From Hyphomicrobiales bacterium (GTDB taxonomy: Bacteria > Pseudomonadota > Alphaproteobacteria > Rhizobiales > Rhizobiaceae): DNA of 64,000 bases. The notes under the pieces are model-generated. The model was not told where the DNA came from, ran no database searches, and saw only the letters and a program-made list of their open reading frames with translations. Every line of letters starts with the position of its first letter. Position 1 is the stretch's first letter. Below are positions 46,233-54,886 of the stretch, in pieces. The position numbers and the translations under genes were made by a program. The stretch covers positions 1 through 64,000 of the forward strand of contig UCNG01000006.1 in assembly GCA_900473915.1 (NCBI GenBank), read 5' to 3'.

Positions 46233-47797
46233 TGCGTCACCTCTTTCGACATGCTGGCCATGGATTGGTAGATGGCATCTTCGGTCAACCCATCGGTAGC
46301 ATGCGCTGCAACGATGCGCCCCTGACGCATGACGAGAATGCGGTCACAGTTCTGCAAAAGCTCCGGCAAATCATCACTGATGATGATAACGCCCATGCCA
46401 TCATCAGCCAGACGCTGGATGATACGGAAGATCGTGTCCTTCGAGCCGACATCGACCCCAACGGTCGGCCCGTGCAGGATCAGAAGCTGCGGGTTGATCG
46501 TCAGCCATCGGCCGATCAGAACGCGCTGCTGATTGCCCCCCGAAAGGGACTGCACCGGGATGGTCACATCCGGCGCAACAATCTGGAGATCGGCTACGCT
46601 CTGCTCAGCAACTCGCCGCGCACGCCTAGCGCTGATGACACCGAGCGCATTGCGCAACCGGTCGAGGATCGGCAGGGTGATGTTGTCCTGAATCGGTTTC
46701 TCGAGGAAAAGACCTTCAGTCAACCGGTCTTCCGGTACGTAACCGATCCCCTGCTCGATGGCTTGCGCTGTCGACTGCGGTGCGATCGCCTGCCCGTTCA
46801 GGCGCACCGTGCCGCTCGTTGCAGGCTTGACGGCGGCAAGCGCAAGCGCGAGTTCGTTGCGACCGGAATCCAGCAGTCCCGTAACACCCAGAATTTCACC
46901 CTTTCTGAGCGTAAGTGAAACATCCCTGAATGCTTTGCCATCTCCAAGCTTTTCAACCTCAAGCATGACTTCGCCCAGTTTGGGATCGGTGCGATAGCGT
47001 GTTTCACTGATTTCGCGGCCGGTCATCCAACGGCTGAACTCTGCCTTGCTGTGCAAGGCGACATCAAGCTCGGCAACCTTTAGCCCGTCGCGCATGATGA
47101 TGGCACGTCCGCCAAGCGATTTACATTCATCAAGCTTGTGCGTGACGAAGAGGACTGCGACGCCTTTGCTGCGCAGGCGCTCAACCACATGCAGCAGATT
47201 TTCAACTTCCTGCCGGGTAAGCGATGTCGTCGGCTCGTCCATGATGACGAGGCGCGCCTCGGAAGCGACCGCGCGCGCAATGGCGATCAGCTGACGGGTG
47301 GCCAGCGGCAGCGTGTCAGTCCGACGTGCAAGAAATCCGTTGTCAGTCGGCAGATGCACTTCGGCAAGCGCACGCCTCGCGGTTTCGTTCAGAAGGGAAA
47401 TATTCAGCCGACGGGCAAGGCGCCCGGAAGCTTCAACGAGCTGTTCGGTAAATGCCACATTTTCAGCCACGGAGAGATTGGGAAGCAGCGACAAATCCTG
47501 ATAAACGGTTTCTATCCCTGCACGCAGCGCTCCAATAGCACCCAGATCGCCGGCTCGCGCCCCGGTCACCTCGCCGTCAATCAGTATCTGCCCCTCATCG
47601 GCTGGTTGTGCGCCTGAGAGAATTTTTATCAGCGTGCTCTTGCCGCAACCGTTTTCTCCCATCAGATGGTAGATTTGTCCGGCCTCGATCGTCAGGCTGA
47701 CGTCTTTGAGTGCTTTCACGCCGCCAAAGGATTTCCTGACGTTTCTGACCTCGAGAAACGGTGGCGCAGAATGGGTCGTGGTATCAATGGCAAGCAT
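46229..47797 (-). CDS. Sugar ABC transporter ATPase, two NBDs, degenerate motifs
   Basis: A 522-residue tandem ATPase: NBD1 Walker A GENGCGKST near 50, Walker B LVIMDEPTTSL; NBD2 GLLDSGRNE and LSGGNQQRVLIGRWL. As in the ATPase at 81-1583, the NBD1 signature is altered (LPLATRQ) and the NBD2 Walker B reads LLILHGPT, without the D-E pair. The start at 47797 follows AGGAATTC; 43 more codons are open upstream. It serves the permeases at 45201 and 48965. Confidence 0.88.
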   Translation of the reverse strand: MLAIDTTTHSAPPFLEVRNVRKSFGGVKALKDVSLTIEAGQIYHLMGENGCGKSTLIKILSGAQPADEGQILIDGEVTGARAGDLGAIGALRAGIETVYQDLSLLPNLSVAENVAFTEQLVEASGRLARRLNISLLNETARRALAEVHLPTDNGFLARRTDTLPLATRQLIAIARAVASEARLVIMDEPTTSLTRQEVENLLHVVERLRSKGVAVLFVTHKLDECKSLGGRAIIMRDGLKVAELDVALHSKAEFSRWMTGREISETRYRTDPKLGEVMLEVEKLGDGKAFRDVSLTLRKGEILGVTGLLDSGRNELALALAAVKPATSGTVRLNGQAIAPQSTAQAIEQGIGYVPEDRLTEGLFLEKPIQDNITLPILDRLRNALGVISARRARRVAEQSVADLQIVAPDVTIPVQSLSGGNQQRVLIGRWLTINPQLLILHGPTVGVDVGSKDTIFRIIQRLADDGMGVIIISDDLPELLQNCDRILVMRQGRIVAAHATDGLTEDAIYQSMASMSKEVTQ

Positions 47798-47885
47798 GGC
47801 GAATTCCTGAGACTTCCAGATAGCTCCCCCGGGGCCGCTGTGGTGTGACGGCCCCGGAAGCTGGCTTCGGCGCATTATGTCGCGA

Positions 47886-48884
47886 TCAGAACGGGAAGTT
47901 CTTATAGTTGGACTTGTCCGCATCAACCCAGGCCTGACCCTGGATGATGATGCCCTTGCCCGGACCCTTGATGACGGTCATCTTCTCGTAACCCGGTACG
48001 CCCAGATCCATACCGTCCTTGATTTCCTCGCCCTTCAGAACGAGATCGGAAACCTTGTTCATGACGTAGCCGGCATCCTTCGGATCCCAGAAGAAAATCT
48101 GGTCAACCGCACCGCTTTCGAGATACGGACCGGTATCCTTCGGCAGGCCAAGACCATACACGCAGGTCTTTTCCTGCAACCCGGCTTCCTCGACAGCGCG
48201 GCCGATGCCGATCACGTCAATCGCGGACGATCCCTGGAAACCCTTGATGTCCGGATATTTGCGGAGAATTTCCTTGGCCTTTTCATAAGCGCGGTTGGCG
48301 TCGTTGAACGACTCGTTCTTCTCCGCCACCAGTTCCATGTCCGGATATTGCTTGGCGTTTTCCGCTCCGGCATCGACCCACTGGTTATGCGTAAGGCTGC
48401 CAAGCGATCCAACGAAGGATGTCCACTTGCCGGACTTACCCATGCATTCGGCGAGTTTTTCATTGATGCGGGCACCGAATGCCTTGTTGTCGAAGGCTTC
48501 GATATCGACGTCGGCATTCACCAGGCTGTCGCCCTCATGGGTGATGACCTTGATGCCACGCTGGGAAGCGCGACGCAGGACGCCTTCAAGCGCAGACGGG
48601 TCCATCGGTACAACCGCAATCGCCGAGACATTCTTGGCGACGAGATCTTCGATGATGCGAGTTTGCTGGGCGGCATCAGCCTTTGCCGGGCCGACCTGGC
48701 TGGTGCTTACGTTGGCATTATCCTTGCCATAGGCATCAACGCCTTCATTCATGCGGGTAAACCAGTTTTCACCGGTAACCTTGACCACCGTCACGATGGT
48801 TGGCTTGTCCTGGGCAACAGCGGCCCCCGCCATGACCGTACCCGCAAGCATCGTGCCAGCTATCAATTTGGAAAACATGCTCAT
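47886..48884 (-). CDS. Sugar ABC transporter periplasmic binding protein (RhaS/LsrB-like)
   Basis: A 332-residue binding protein with signal peptide ending GAAVA-QDKP, then TIVTVVKVTGENWFTRMNEGV, VVPMDPSALEGVLRRA, ITHEGDSL and FQGSSAIDVIGIGRAVEEAG. These match the rhamnose/autoinducer-2 binding branch rather than the RbsB branch. It is second in the operon, after the permease at 48965. Ligand unknown. Confidence 0.87.
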   Translation of the reverse strand: MSMFSKLIAGTMLAGTVMAGAAVAQDKPTIVTVVKVTGENWFTRMNEGVDAYGKDNANVSTSQVGPAKADAAQQTRIIEDLVAKNVSAIAVVPMDPSALEGVLRRASQRGIKVITHEGDSLVNADVDIEAFDNKAFGARINEKLAECMGKSGKWTSFVGSLGSLTHNQWVDAGAENAKQYPDMELVAEKNESFNDANRAYEKAKEILRKYPDIKGFQGSSAIDVIGIGRAVEEAGLQEKTCVYGLGLPKDTGPYLESGAVDQIFFWDPKDAGYVMNKVSDLVLKGEEIKDGMDLGVPGYEKMTVIKGPGKGIIIQGQAWVDADKSNYKNFPF

Positions 48885-48964
48885 ATGACTCCTCCATTAA
48901 TATAAGCAGATTGTTTTTTCGGTCGTCCGCCAGCGGCTTCATCCCCAAGCCGTTGGCCTTGTCT

Positions 48965-49954
48965 CTATTGTCGTCTTGGCCGCAGCCAGTAGCCGAAGTG
49001 CATGCGCGCCGATGCGAGAAGCGCAAGCAGCAGAACACCCCAGGCAAGATCGCGGAAGAAATTCGAAATATTCATGAAATTGAACAGGCTCGAGAGGATT
49101 TGCAGAGCGGTCGCGGCCAAGAGCACGCAGACAATCTTGCCGTATCCACCCTCCGGTTTGACACCGCCCAGAACGGCAATCAGGATCGCAATCAGCACGT
49201 AGGACCCGCCGTAATCCCATTTCACCGAGGAGTTGCGCGCCGCAATGATGATCCCCGCGACCGAAGCAAGCAGGCCGCACAAGGTATAGGTGATCAGAAG
49301 CATGCGCTTCTCGTTGATGCCGCCGTAGCGAGCAGCCTTGGCATTGCTGCCGAGAAGCATCAGCTTCACGCCGAAAGGCGTATATTTCAGCAGGAAAGAC
49401 AGCGCCAGCGCAATCGCGAGAAACAATGCAAAACACATCGGAATGCCAAGAACGGGCATATTGCCGAAATTATCGAGCGGCTCGATAAAACCCATGCTCA
49501 CGGCGGAGCCGTTGGTCAGGAAGACGGCAATGCCGGTAAACAGAAGCTGGGTTCCGAGCGTCGCGATCAGCGGCGTCAGGCGGGCATAAGCGATCACGAT
49601 CCCGTTGATGATGCCGCCGATCAAGCCCACGACGAGCGCCAGACCGGCAAACACCCACGAGAACAGCAAAGGCGCATCGGCAGCAGGAATGTAATAGCGC
49701 GTCAGCAGGAACGCGACAATGCCGGAGAGATTTGCCAGTGCTATGCCTGAAAGATCAATGCCGCCATTGCCGGAAATCATTGCAAGCATGACACCGAAGG
49801 CAAGAAGCCCCAGCTCCGGAACCTGCGAAGCCATCGATTGCAGATTATAGCTGTCCATGAAATTTGAACCAGCCAGAAAGCCGCCTGCCGCCAGCACAGC
49901 GACATTGATCAACGCCAGAAATAGCGTCTGTCGATCCAGGCTATTCGATGACAC
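48965..49954 (-). CDS. Sugar ABC transporter permease (RhaQ-like)
   Basis: A 329-residue permease, first gene of the operon that runs permease, binding protein, ATPase, permease, PfkB kinase. Motifs: MISGNGGIDLSGIALANL, TPLIATLGTQLLFTG, NAKAARYGGIN and AVLGGVKPEGGYG. It corresponds to permease 2 of the first operon (2586-3584). Its promoter lies in the divergent region with two TGAC-N4-GTC palindromes. Confidence 0.88.
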   Translation of the reverse strand: MSSNSLDRQTLFLALINVAVLAAGGFLAGSNFMDSYNLQSMASQVPELGLLAFGVMLAMISGNGGIDLSGIALANLSGIVAFLLTRYYIPAADAPLLFSWVFAGLALVVGLIGGIINGIVIAYARLTPLIATLGTQLLFTGIAVFLTNGSAVSMGFIEPLDNFGNMPVLGIPMCFALFLAIALALSFLLKYTPFGVKLMLLGSNAKAARYGGINEKRMLLITYTLCGLLASVAGIIIAARNSSVKWDYGGSYVLIAILIAVLGGVKPEGGYGKIVCVLLAATALQILSSLFNFMNISNFFRDLAWGVLLLALLASARMHFGYWLRPRRQ

Positions 49955-50043
49955 GTCAATCCTCCCGCTATCGAAGCACCTCTTTGCTCTTCAAACCCTG
50001 CCGCCTCCAGACAGTTCTATGGTTTGAAGCTCATCTCCGATTT

Positions 50044-50055
50044 TGACATTTGTCA
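50044..50055. promoter_or_regulatory. SorC-operator candidate B (TGACATTTGTCA)
   Basis: A perfect TGACA-TT-TGTCA palindrome in the divergent region 49955-50250 between two ABC transporter operons, 90 bases before the start of the minus-strand operon. It matches the site at 43082 in 11 of 12 bases. An 11-base TGTTGTCAACA palindrome at 50068 may be an additional half-site. Confidence 0.68.
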
Positions 50056-50155
50056 GACACTTCTGTCTGTTGTCAACATAAATCCCTCAGTGACTGAAAT
50101 GTTCGACGCCTGACAGGCGCGACACTGCCTCTTTTCTTCCTCATACATCATATGT

Positions 50156-50167
50156 TGACATTTGTCG
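50156..50167. promoter_or_regulatory. SorC-operator candidate C (TGACATTTGTCG)
   Basis: Third copy of the core, 11 of 12 bases identical to site B and centred 112 bases from it. It lies in the leader of the plus-strand transporter operon, upstream of the TTG start at 50251. Confidence 0.65.
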
Positions 50168-50250
50168 ATCATTTGCCGAATATTGTCAAAACGACGGCTC
50201 GATCGTCGAAACCGGCGACAACACTGATTGTCGCCAGCGGAGGAAATACG

Positions 50251-51729
50251 TTGGAATTTCTGCTGGATGTGGAGGGGCTCAAGAAGTCCTTTGGCGGTGT
50301 TGCCGCCTTGCGGAACGGACGGCTGCAATTGCGCGCCGGCTCGGTGCACGCACTTTGCGGCGGCAACGGCGCGGGCAAATCCACATTTCTGAAAATCCTG
50401 ATGGGCATCCACGCCCGCGACGAGGGGCACATCCGGCGACGCGGGAAGGAAGTTACATATTCGAGCCCCGCTGAAGCGCTACAGGCGGGAATTGCCATCA
50501 TCGAGCAGGAGCTGAGTCCCGTCCCCCACATGACGGTGGCGGAGAATATTTATCTCGGCAGAGAACCACTCCGCCGGTTCGGCGGCATCGACTTCAAGAC
50601 AATGAACCGGAACGCCCAAAAGCTTCTGGATCAGCTTGAGTTCAAAATTCGCGCTAGTCAGTTCATGATGAATCTGTCTGTTGCCCAGATTCAGCTCGTG
50701 GAAATCGCCAAGGCGCTCAGTCACGACGCCGAAGTCATTTTCATGGACGAGCCAACCTCGGCCATTGGCGAAAAAGAAGCGCAGCAGCTTTTTGCAGCGA
50801 TTGAGCGGTTGAAGGCGAGCGGCAAAGGCATCGTCTATGTCTCGCATCGCCTGTCGGAAATTTTTCAGATCGCCGATACCTATACCGTGTTTCGCGACGG
50901 CAGCTATATCGATAGCGGCAACCTTGATGGCATCACGCGCGCGGAGTTGATCCGTATGATCGTCGGACGGGAACTGGGCGAGGAATACATCAAGACGAAT
51001 GCGCCGACAGAAATACCAGGCATTGAAGTCTCAGGCCTCAGCGCGCCCGGCAAGATAACCGACATTTCCTTTACCGCGCACAAGGGCGAGATTTTCGGCA
51101 TTTATGGTTTGATGGGGTCAGGCCGTTCCGAAATATTCAACTGCCTTTTCGGACTGGATAAGGCTTCCGAAGGCACAATCCGGCTTGAAGGCGAGCCAAT
51201 TACCATTCGCCGCCCCTCCGACGCCATGGCACTCGGTCTGGCCTTCGTGACGGAAGATCGCAAACTCACCGGCCTCAATCTGGGCGACAGCGTTCGCAAC
51301 AATATCTGCCTTGCCAGCCTTCCCGAGATGAGCCCGCATTTTGCGATGAACCGACGCGAGGAAACGACAGCCTGCCGGGAAATGATCGAGCGCTTCAGGA
51401 TCAAGGTCGCGCATGACACGATGGCCGTTTCCGGCCTTTCAGGCGGCAACCAGCAGAAGGTCGTGCTCGGAAAATGGTTTCTGCGGAAGCCGCGTGTTCT
51501 GCTGCTTGATGAACCAACGCGTGGTGTCGATGTCGGCGCAAAACAGGAAATTTACCGCATCATCTGCGAGTTTGCCGCCGAAGGCGGGACTGTCGTCATG
51601 GTCTCTTCCGAGATCGATGAAGTTCTCGGCATGTCCGACCGCATCATGGTCATGCGCGGCGGGCAATCGGTCGGCATTTATCGCAGGGCGGAAACGGATG
51701 CGCAGTCGCTGGTGCATCTTTCGACATGA
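50251..51729 (+). CDS. Sugar ABC transporter ATPase, two NBDs (RbsA-like)
   Basis: A 492-residue tandem ATPase: NBD1 Walker A GGNGAGKST near 36, Walker B VIFMDEPTSAIG; NBD2 GLMGSGRSE, LSGGNQQKVVLGKWF and canonical LLLDEPTRGVD. Unlike the ATPases at 81 and 46229, NBD2 keeps the D-E pair. I place the start at TTG 50251: GGAGG lies seven bases upstream and the protein then begins like RbsA. An in-frame ATG at 50152 would put an operator-like palindrome inside the gene. First gene of the plus-strand polyol operon. Confidence 0.88.
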   Translation: MEFLLDVEGLKKSFGGVAALRNGRLQLRAGSVHALCGGNGAGKSTFLKILMGIHARDEGHIRRRGKEVTYSSPAEALQAGIAIIEQELSPVPHMTVAENIYLGREPLRRFGGIDFKTMNRNAQKLLDQLEFKIRASQFMMNLSVAQIQLVEIAKALSHDAEVIFMDEPTSAIGEKEAQQLFAAIERLKASGKGIVYVSHRLSEIFQIADTYTVFRDGSYIDSGNLDGITRAELIRMIVGRELGEEYIKTNAPTEIPGIEVSGLSAPGKITDISFTAHKGEIFGIYGLMGSGRSEIFNCLFGLDKASEGTIRLEGEPITIRRPSDAMALGLAFVTEDRKLTGLNLGDSVRNNICLASLPEMSPHFAMNRREETTACREMIERFRIKVAHDTMAVSGLSGGNQQKVVLGKWFLRKPRVLLLDEPTRGVDVGAKQEIYRIICEFAAEGGTVVMVSSEIDEVLGMSDRIMVMRGGQSVGIYRRAETDAQSLVHLST

Positions 51730-51825
51730 AGGCAGACCGGGAAAGCATCGCGTTTCGTCCGAGACCAACGAAAAAGAGCAGTCGCCTGCAACAACAGATG
51801 CGGTCGGTTCTGGAGAGGTAGAACA

Positions 51826-52830
51826 GTGTCCACCACAGAAAACAATTCATCGACAAGCTGGTTTGGCTCCGAGCGCCGCAGACTGGTTATCCAGGAATAC
51901 GGTATATTCATCGCCTTCCTGCTTTTGGCCACAATCCTCTCTTTCTCCAACGAATATTTCCTCACAGCAGGCAATATTTCGAACGTTCTATTGCAGACTT
52001 CCATCAACGGCATTCTCGCCATCGGCATGACCTTCGTCATTCTGACGCGGGGCATCGACCTTTCCGTTGGCTCCGTGGTCGCGTTGGCTGGCATCGTCAG
52101 CGCCAGCTTTGCCACTACGTCGGCGACGGCGGGCATTGCAGGCGCGCCATATTCGCCATTCATAGCCATTCCCATCGGCTTGCTGGTGGGTATCGGTTGC
52201 GGCGCTCTGGTCGGCACGATTGTCTCGCGCTTTGCGGTTCCAGCCTTCGTGGCGACGCTGGGTATGCTTTCCGCCGCGCGCGGACTGACGCTCATCTATG
52301 GCGGCGGCAAGCCGGTGCCTGCTCTTGTTCCTGATTTCCGCTGGATCGGAACCGGCAACATACTGGGCATTCCCGTGCCGGTCATTCTGCTCGCAATCGT
52401 GTTTCTGGTCTCATGGTGGATTCTGAATCGCTCACGGTTCGGACGCTATATCTACGCCGTTGGCGGCAATCCCCATGCTGCGAATACGTCGGGCATCAAT
52501 ATCTCACGGGTACGCTTTTCGGTGTACGTCATCTCCGGCGGACTGGCAGGCCTCGCAGGCATGATCCTGTCCGCCCGCACCGGTTCCGCCCTCCCGCAAG
52601 CGGGTATCAGCTATGAACTCGACGCCATCGCAGCCGTTGTCATTGGCGGCACCAGCCTGTCGGGCGGCGTGGGCCGTATCACCGGAACACTCATCGGCGC
52701 GCTCATCATCGGCGTCATGAACAACGGTCTCGATCTGATGGGCATCCAATCCTACTACCAGCAGGTCCTCAAGGGCGCGCTCATCGTGGGCGCGGTCATG
52801 CTCGACCAGAAACGTAACCAAGGCGCCTAG
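51826..52830 (+). CDS. Sugar ABC transporter permease (RbsC-like)
   Basis: A 334-residue permease with [49 protein letters not shown] and VVIGGTSLSGGVGR, the RbsC hallmarks. The start is GTG 51826, well supported by GGAGAGGT at 51812-51819. It lies 96 bases after the ATPase gene and is the only permease of this operon, so it should act as a homodimer. Confidence 0.88.
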   Translation: MSTTENNSSTSWFGSERRRLVIQEYGIFIAFLLLATILSFSNEYFLTAGNISNVLLQTSINGILAIGMTFVILTRGIDLSVGSVVALAGIVSASFATTSATAGIAGAPYSPFIAIPIGLLVGIGCGALVGTIVSRFAVPAFVATLGMLSAARGLTLIYGGGKPVPALVPDFRWIGTGNILGIPVPVILLAIVFLVSWWILNRSRFGRYIYAVGGNPHAANTSGINISRVRFSVYVISGGLAGLAGMILSARTGSALPQAGISYELDAIAAVVIGGTSLSGGVGRITGTLIGALIIGVMNNGLDLMGIQSYYQQVLKGALIVGAVMLDQKRNQGA

Positions 52831-52932
52831 AGCGGTTCCAGTTAAAACGGAGCTGCCGGAACCGCTCTAACCTTTTGTTTTTATCGCATTACCCAATGCA
52901 AAACCGCTTCGCACTTTTACTGGAAATGCTCT
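52829..52932. repeat. ~104-bp palindromic intergenic repeat, copy A (complete)
   Basis: Begins TAGAGCGGTTCCA and has an inverted GGAACCGCTCTA at about 52857, then an AT-rich TTTGTTTTTATCGCATTA stretch, an AAACCGCTTCGCAC segment and a terminal CTGGAAATGCTCT. Related pieces occur at 59455, 61945 and 62988. Length and palindromic form recall the Bru-RS repeats described in Brucella (from memory, not checked). It sits inside an operon, between permease and binding-protein genes. Confidence 0.7.
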
Positions 52933-52958
52933 GGTCGCCCACTCTCATTTTTAGGAAC

Positions 52959-52978
52959 GGCATACTGATCGGTATGCC
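52959..52978. promoter_or_regulatory. Inverted repeat GGCATAC-N6-GTATGCC before the binding-protein gene
   Basis: Perfect 7-bp arms with a six-base spacer, 24 bases upstream of the start at 53002 and just before its GGAGGAG ribosome-binding site. It could be an operator for an internal promoter or an mRNA hairpin that stabilises the abundant binding-protein transcript. Confidence 0.5.
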
Positions 52979-53001
52979 AGATCAACACGGAGGAGATTAC
53001 A

Positions 53002-53991
53002 ATGAAAAAACTATTGATCGCGCTCGCTGCGGCATCCGCACTGATCGCTACCCCGTCGCTCGCCCAGGACAAGAAGCTGAAGATCGGCGCCGCCCCTTAC
53101 GGGTTGAATGCCGAATTCATGCAAGTCTGGTCCGAAGCTCTGAAGAAGCACCCGGCGGTCAAGAACGGCGAGGTTGAACTGACCGTATTCGACGGCCGTT
53201 ATGATGCGCTGGTTCAGCAGGAACAGTTCAACACGATGATTACGCAGAAATTCGATGCGATCATCTTTGTTCCCATCGACATCGAGGCGGGTGCCACCGC
53301 AGTTCAGGCTGCCAGCGACGCCGGCATCCCGGTTGTGGGCTCGAACACCCGTGTCAATTCCGATCTGCTCGCGGCCTATGTCGGCTCCGACGATACGGTT
53401 TCCGGCTATATGGAAGCCAAGGACGTCCTCGATAAGATCGGCTGCAAGGGCAATGTTGTCATTCTTGAAGGTCCAATCGGCCAGTCCGCGCAGATTTCCC
53501 GTCTGGAAGGCAACAAGAAAGCTCTGGCCGAATGCCCGGACGTGAAGGTTCTTGAAGACCAGACGGCAAACTGGTCACGCGCGGAAGCCCAGACCCTGAT
53601 GGAAAACTGGCTGACGGCGCATCCCGGCCAGATCAATGGCGTAATCGGTCAGAACGACGAGATGGCGCTTGGCGCGATCGAAGCGATCAAGGCCGCCAAC
53701 CTCAAGGTCGGTGATTTTGCAATTGCCGGCATCGACGGCATTACCGATGCGCTCCATGCGGTCAAGGAAGGCACCATGACCTCCATTCTGCAGGATGCCA
53801 ATGCGCAGGCGCAAGGCGCTCTCGACCTTGCGATCTTCCACGCCAAGAAGGGCGACTACAAGCCTCAGTCCGACATCTGGGCTCAATATCCCGACATGCC
53901 GTTCAATGACGGCAAGGACAAGAACTATAATGTTCCATGGACGCCGGTGACCGCTCAAAACGTCGACAAGCTCCTGGAAAGCCGCAAGTAA
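53002..53991 (+). CDS. Sugar ABC transporter periplasmic binding protein (RbsB-like)
   Basis: A 329-residue protein with a typical signal peptide (MKKLLIALAAASALI...LA-QDKK) and the class I fold of RbsB: YDALVQQEQFNTMITQKFDAII, VPIDIEAGATAV, and GVIGQNDEMALGAIEAI. A strong GGAGGAG precedes the ATG. It completes the transporter of the operon starting at 50251 and directly precedes catabolic genes. The ligand is presumably a short polyol or ketose (inference from the SDR and Dha-kinase genes). Confidence 0.88.
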   Translation: MKKLLIALAAASALIATPSLAQDKKLKIGAAPYGLNAEFMQVWSEALKKHPAVKNGEVELTVFDGRYDALVQQEQFNTMITQKFDAIIFVPIDIEAGATAVQAASDAGIPVVGSNTRVNSDLLAAYVGSDDTVSGYMEAKDVLDKIGCKGNVVILEGPIGQSAQISRLEGNKKALAECPDVKVLEDQTANWSRAEAQTLMENWLTAHPGQINGVIGQNDEMALGAIEAIKAANLKVGDFAIAGIDGITDALHAVKEGTMTSILQDANAQAQGALDLAIFHAKKGDYKPQSDIWAQYPDMPFNDGKDKNYNVPWTPVTAQNVDKLLESRK

Positions 53992-54080
53992 AACTGTCTT
54001 GGCGGCCCGACACCCTTGATGAGAATCAAAATGGATGTGCCGGGCCGTCAGGCTCACAATCCCGACTCCCGAGGCAAAAA

Positions 54081-54854
54081 ATGTCCGAACAAGCTCCCCA
54101 AATTGACCTGAACTTCCCGCTCACCGGAAAAGTCGCCATCGTGACTGGAGGTGCCTCCGGCATCGGTGCCGCAATATCCAGAGCTTTCATCGCCAAAGAC
54201 GCCAAAGTCGCAGTGCTCGACATAAGCGCCGACATCGCCAAAGCCAAGGCCGAGGAACTCGGCGAAAACGCAAAGCCGTTCGTTTGCGATGTTTCGAGCC
54301 AGCTGTCGGTCAATGACGCTATCGCGGCAGTTAAAGATCAGTTCGGTGCAATAGACATTGCGGTCAATAGCGCTGGCGTCGTCTATCTGGCACCTGCAGA
54401 AGAGATTTCGGTTAATGATTGGGACAAGACAATCGCCATCAATCTCAAGGGAAGCTTTCTTGTCACTCAGGCCGTAGGCCGTGCCATGATCGCCGCGGGC
54501 AAAGGTGGCAAGATCATCAATCTCGCCTCTCAGGCTGGTACTGTCGCTATTGAAGAACACGTCGCCTACTGCGCGTCGAAGTTCGGTGTCATCGGCATGT
54601 CGAAGACATTCGCAGCCGAGTGGGGCAAGCATGGCATCTGCGTTAATACGCTTTCCCCGACCATCGTGCTCACGGAACTCGGCAAGAAGGCCTGGGCAGG
54701 TGAAAAGGGCGAAGCCGCAAAGAAGCGCATCCCGGCAGGCCGTTTTGCCTATCCGGAAGAGATCGCCGCTGCAGCTGTGTTCCTCGCATCTGCCGGAGCC
54801 GACATGATTACAGGCGCCGATCTTCTGATCGATGGCGGCTATACCATTCTTTGA
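54081..54854 (+). CDS. Short-chain dehydrogenase (polyol dehydrogenase-like)
   Basis: A 257-residue classical SDR with TGGASGIG near 22-29, NSAGVVYLAP near 92, catalytic YCASK near 158 and a C-terminal GADLLIDGGYTIL. Resembles the SDRs used in tetritol/pentitol pathways, such as threitol dehydrogenase; the substrate cannot be fixed by sequence alone. GAGG six bases before ATG 54081 supports the start. Placed between the transporter and DhaK, it would make the ketose that the kinase phosphorylates. Confidence 0.82.
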   Translation: MSEQAPQIDLNFPLTGKVAIVTGGASGIGAAISRAFIAKDAKVAVLDISADIAKAKAEELGENAKPFVCDVSSQLSVNDAIAAVKDQFGAIDIAVNSAGVVYLAPAEEISVNDWDKTIAINLKGSFLVTQAVGRAMIAAGKGGKIINLASQAGTVAIEEHVAYCASKFGVIGMSKTFAAEWGKHGICVNTLSPTIVLTELGKKAWAGEKGEAAKKRIPAGRFAYPEEIAAAAVFLASAGADMITGADLLIDGGYTIL

Positions 54855-54886
54855 GCCTAGCGCTCATTCATCTTACAGGAGATATC

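Noticed and set aside
40885-49954. L-rhamnose utilisation operon
   Set aside because: Only the aldolase fusion and the RhaS/P/Q-like transporter fit; rhamnose isomerase, rhamnulokinase, RhaU and the usual DeoR-type regulator are absent, and a SorC regulator and PfkB kinase are present instead.
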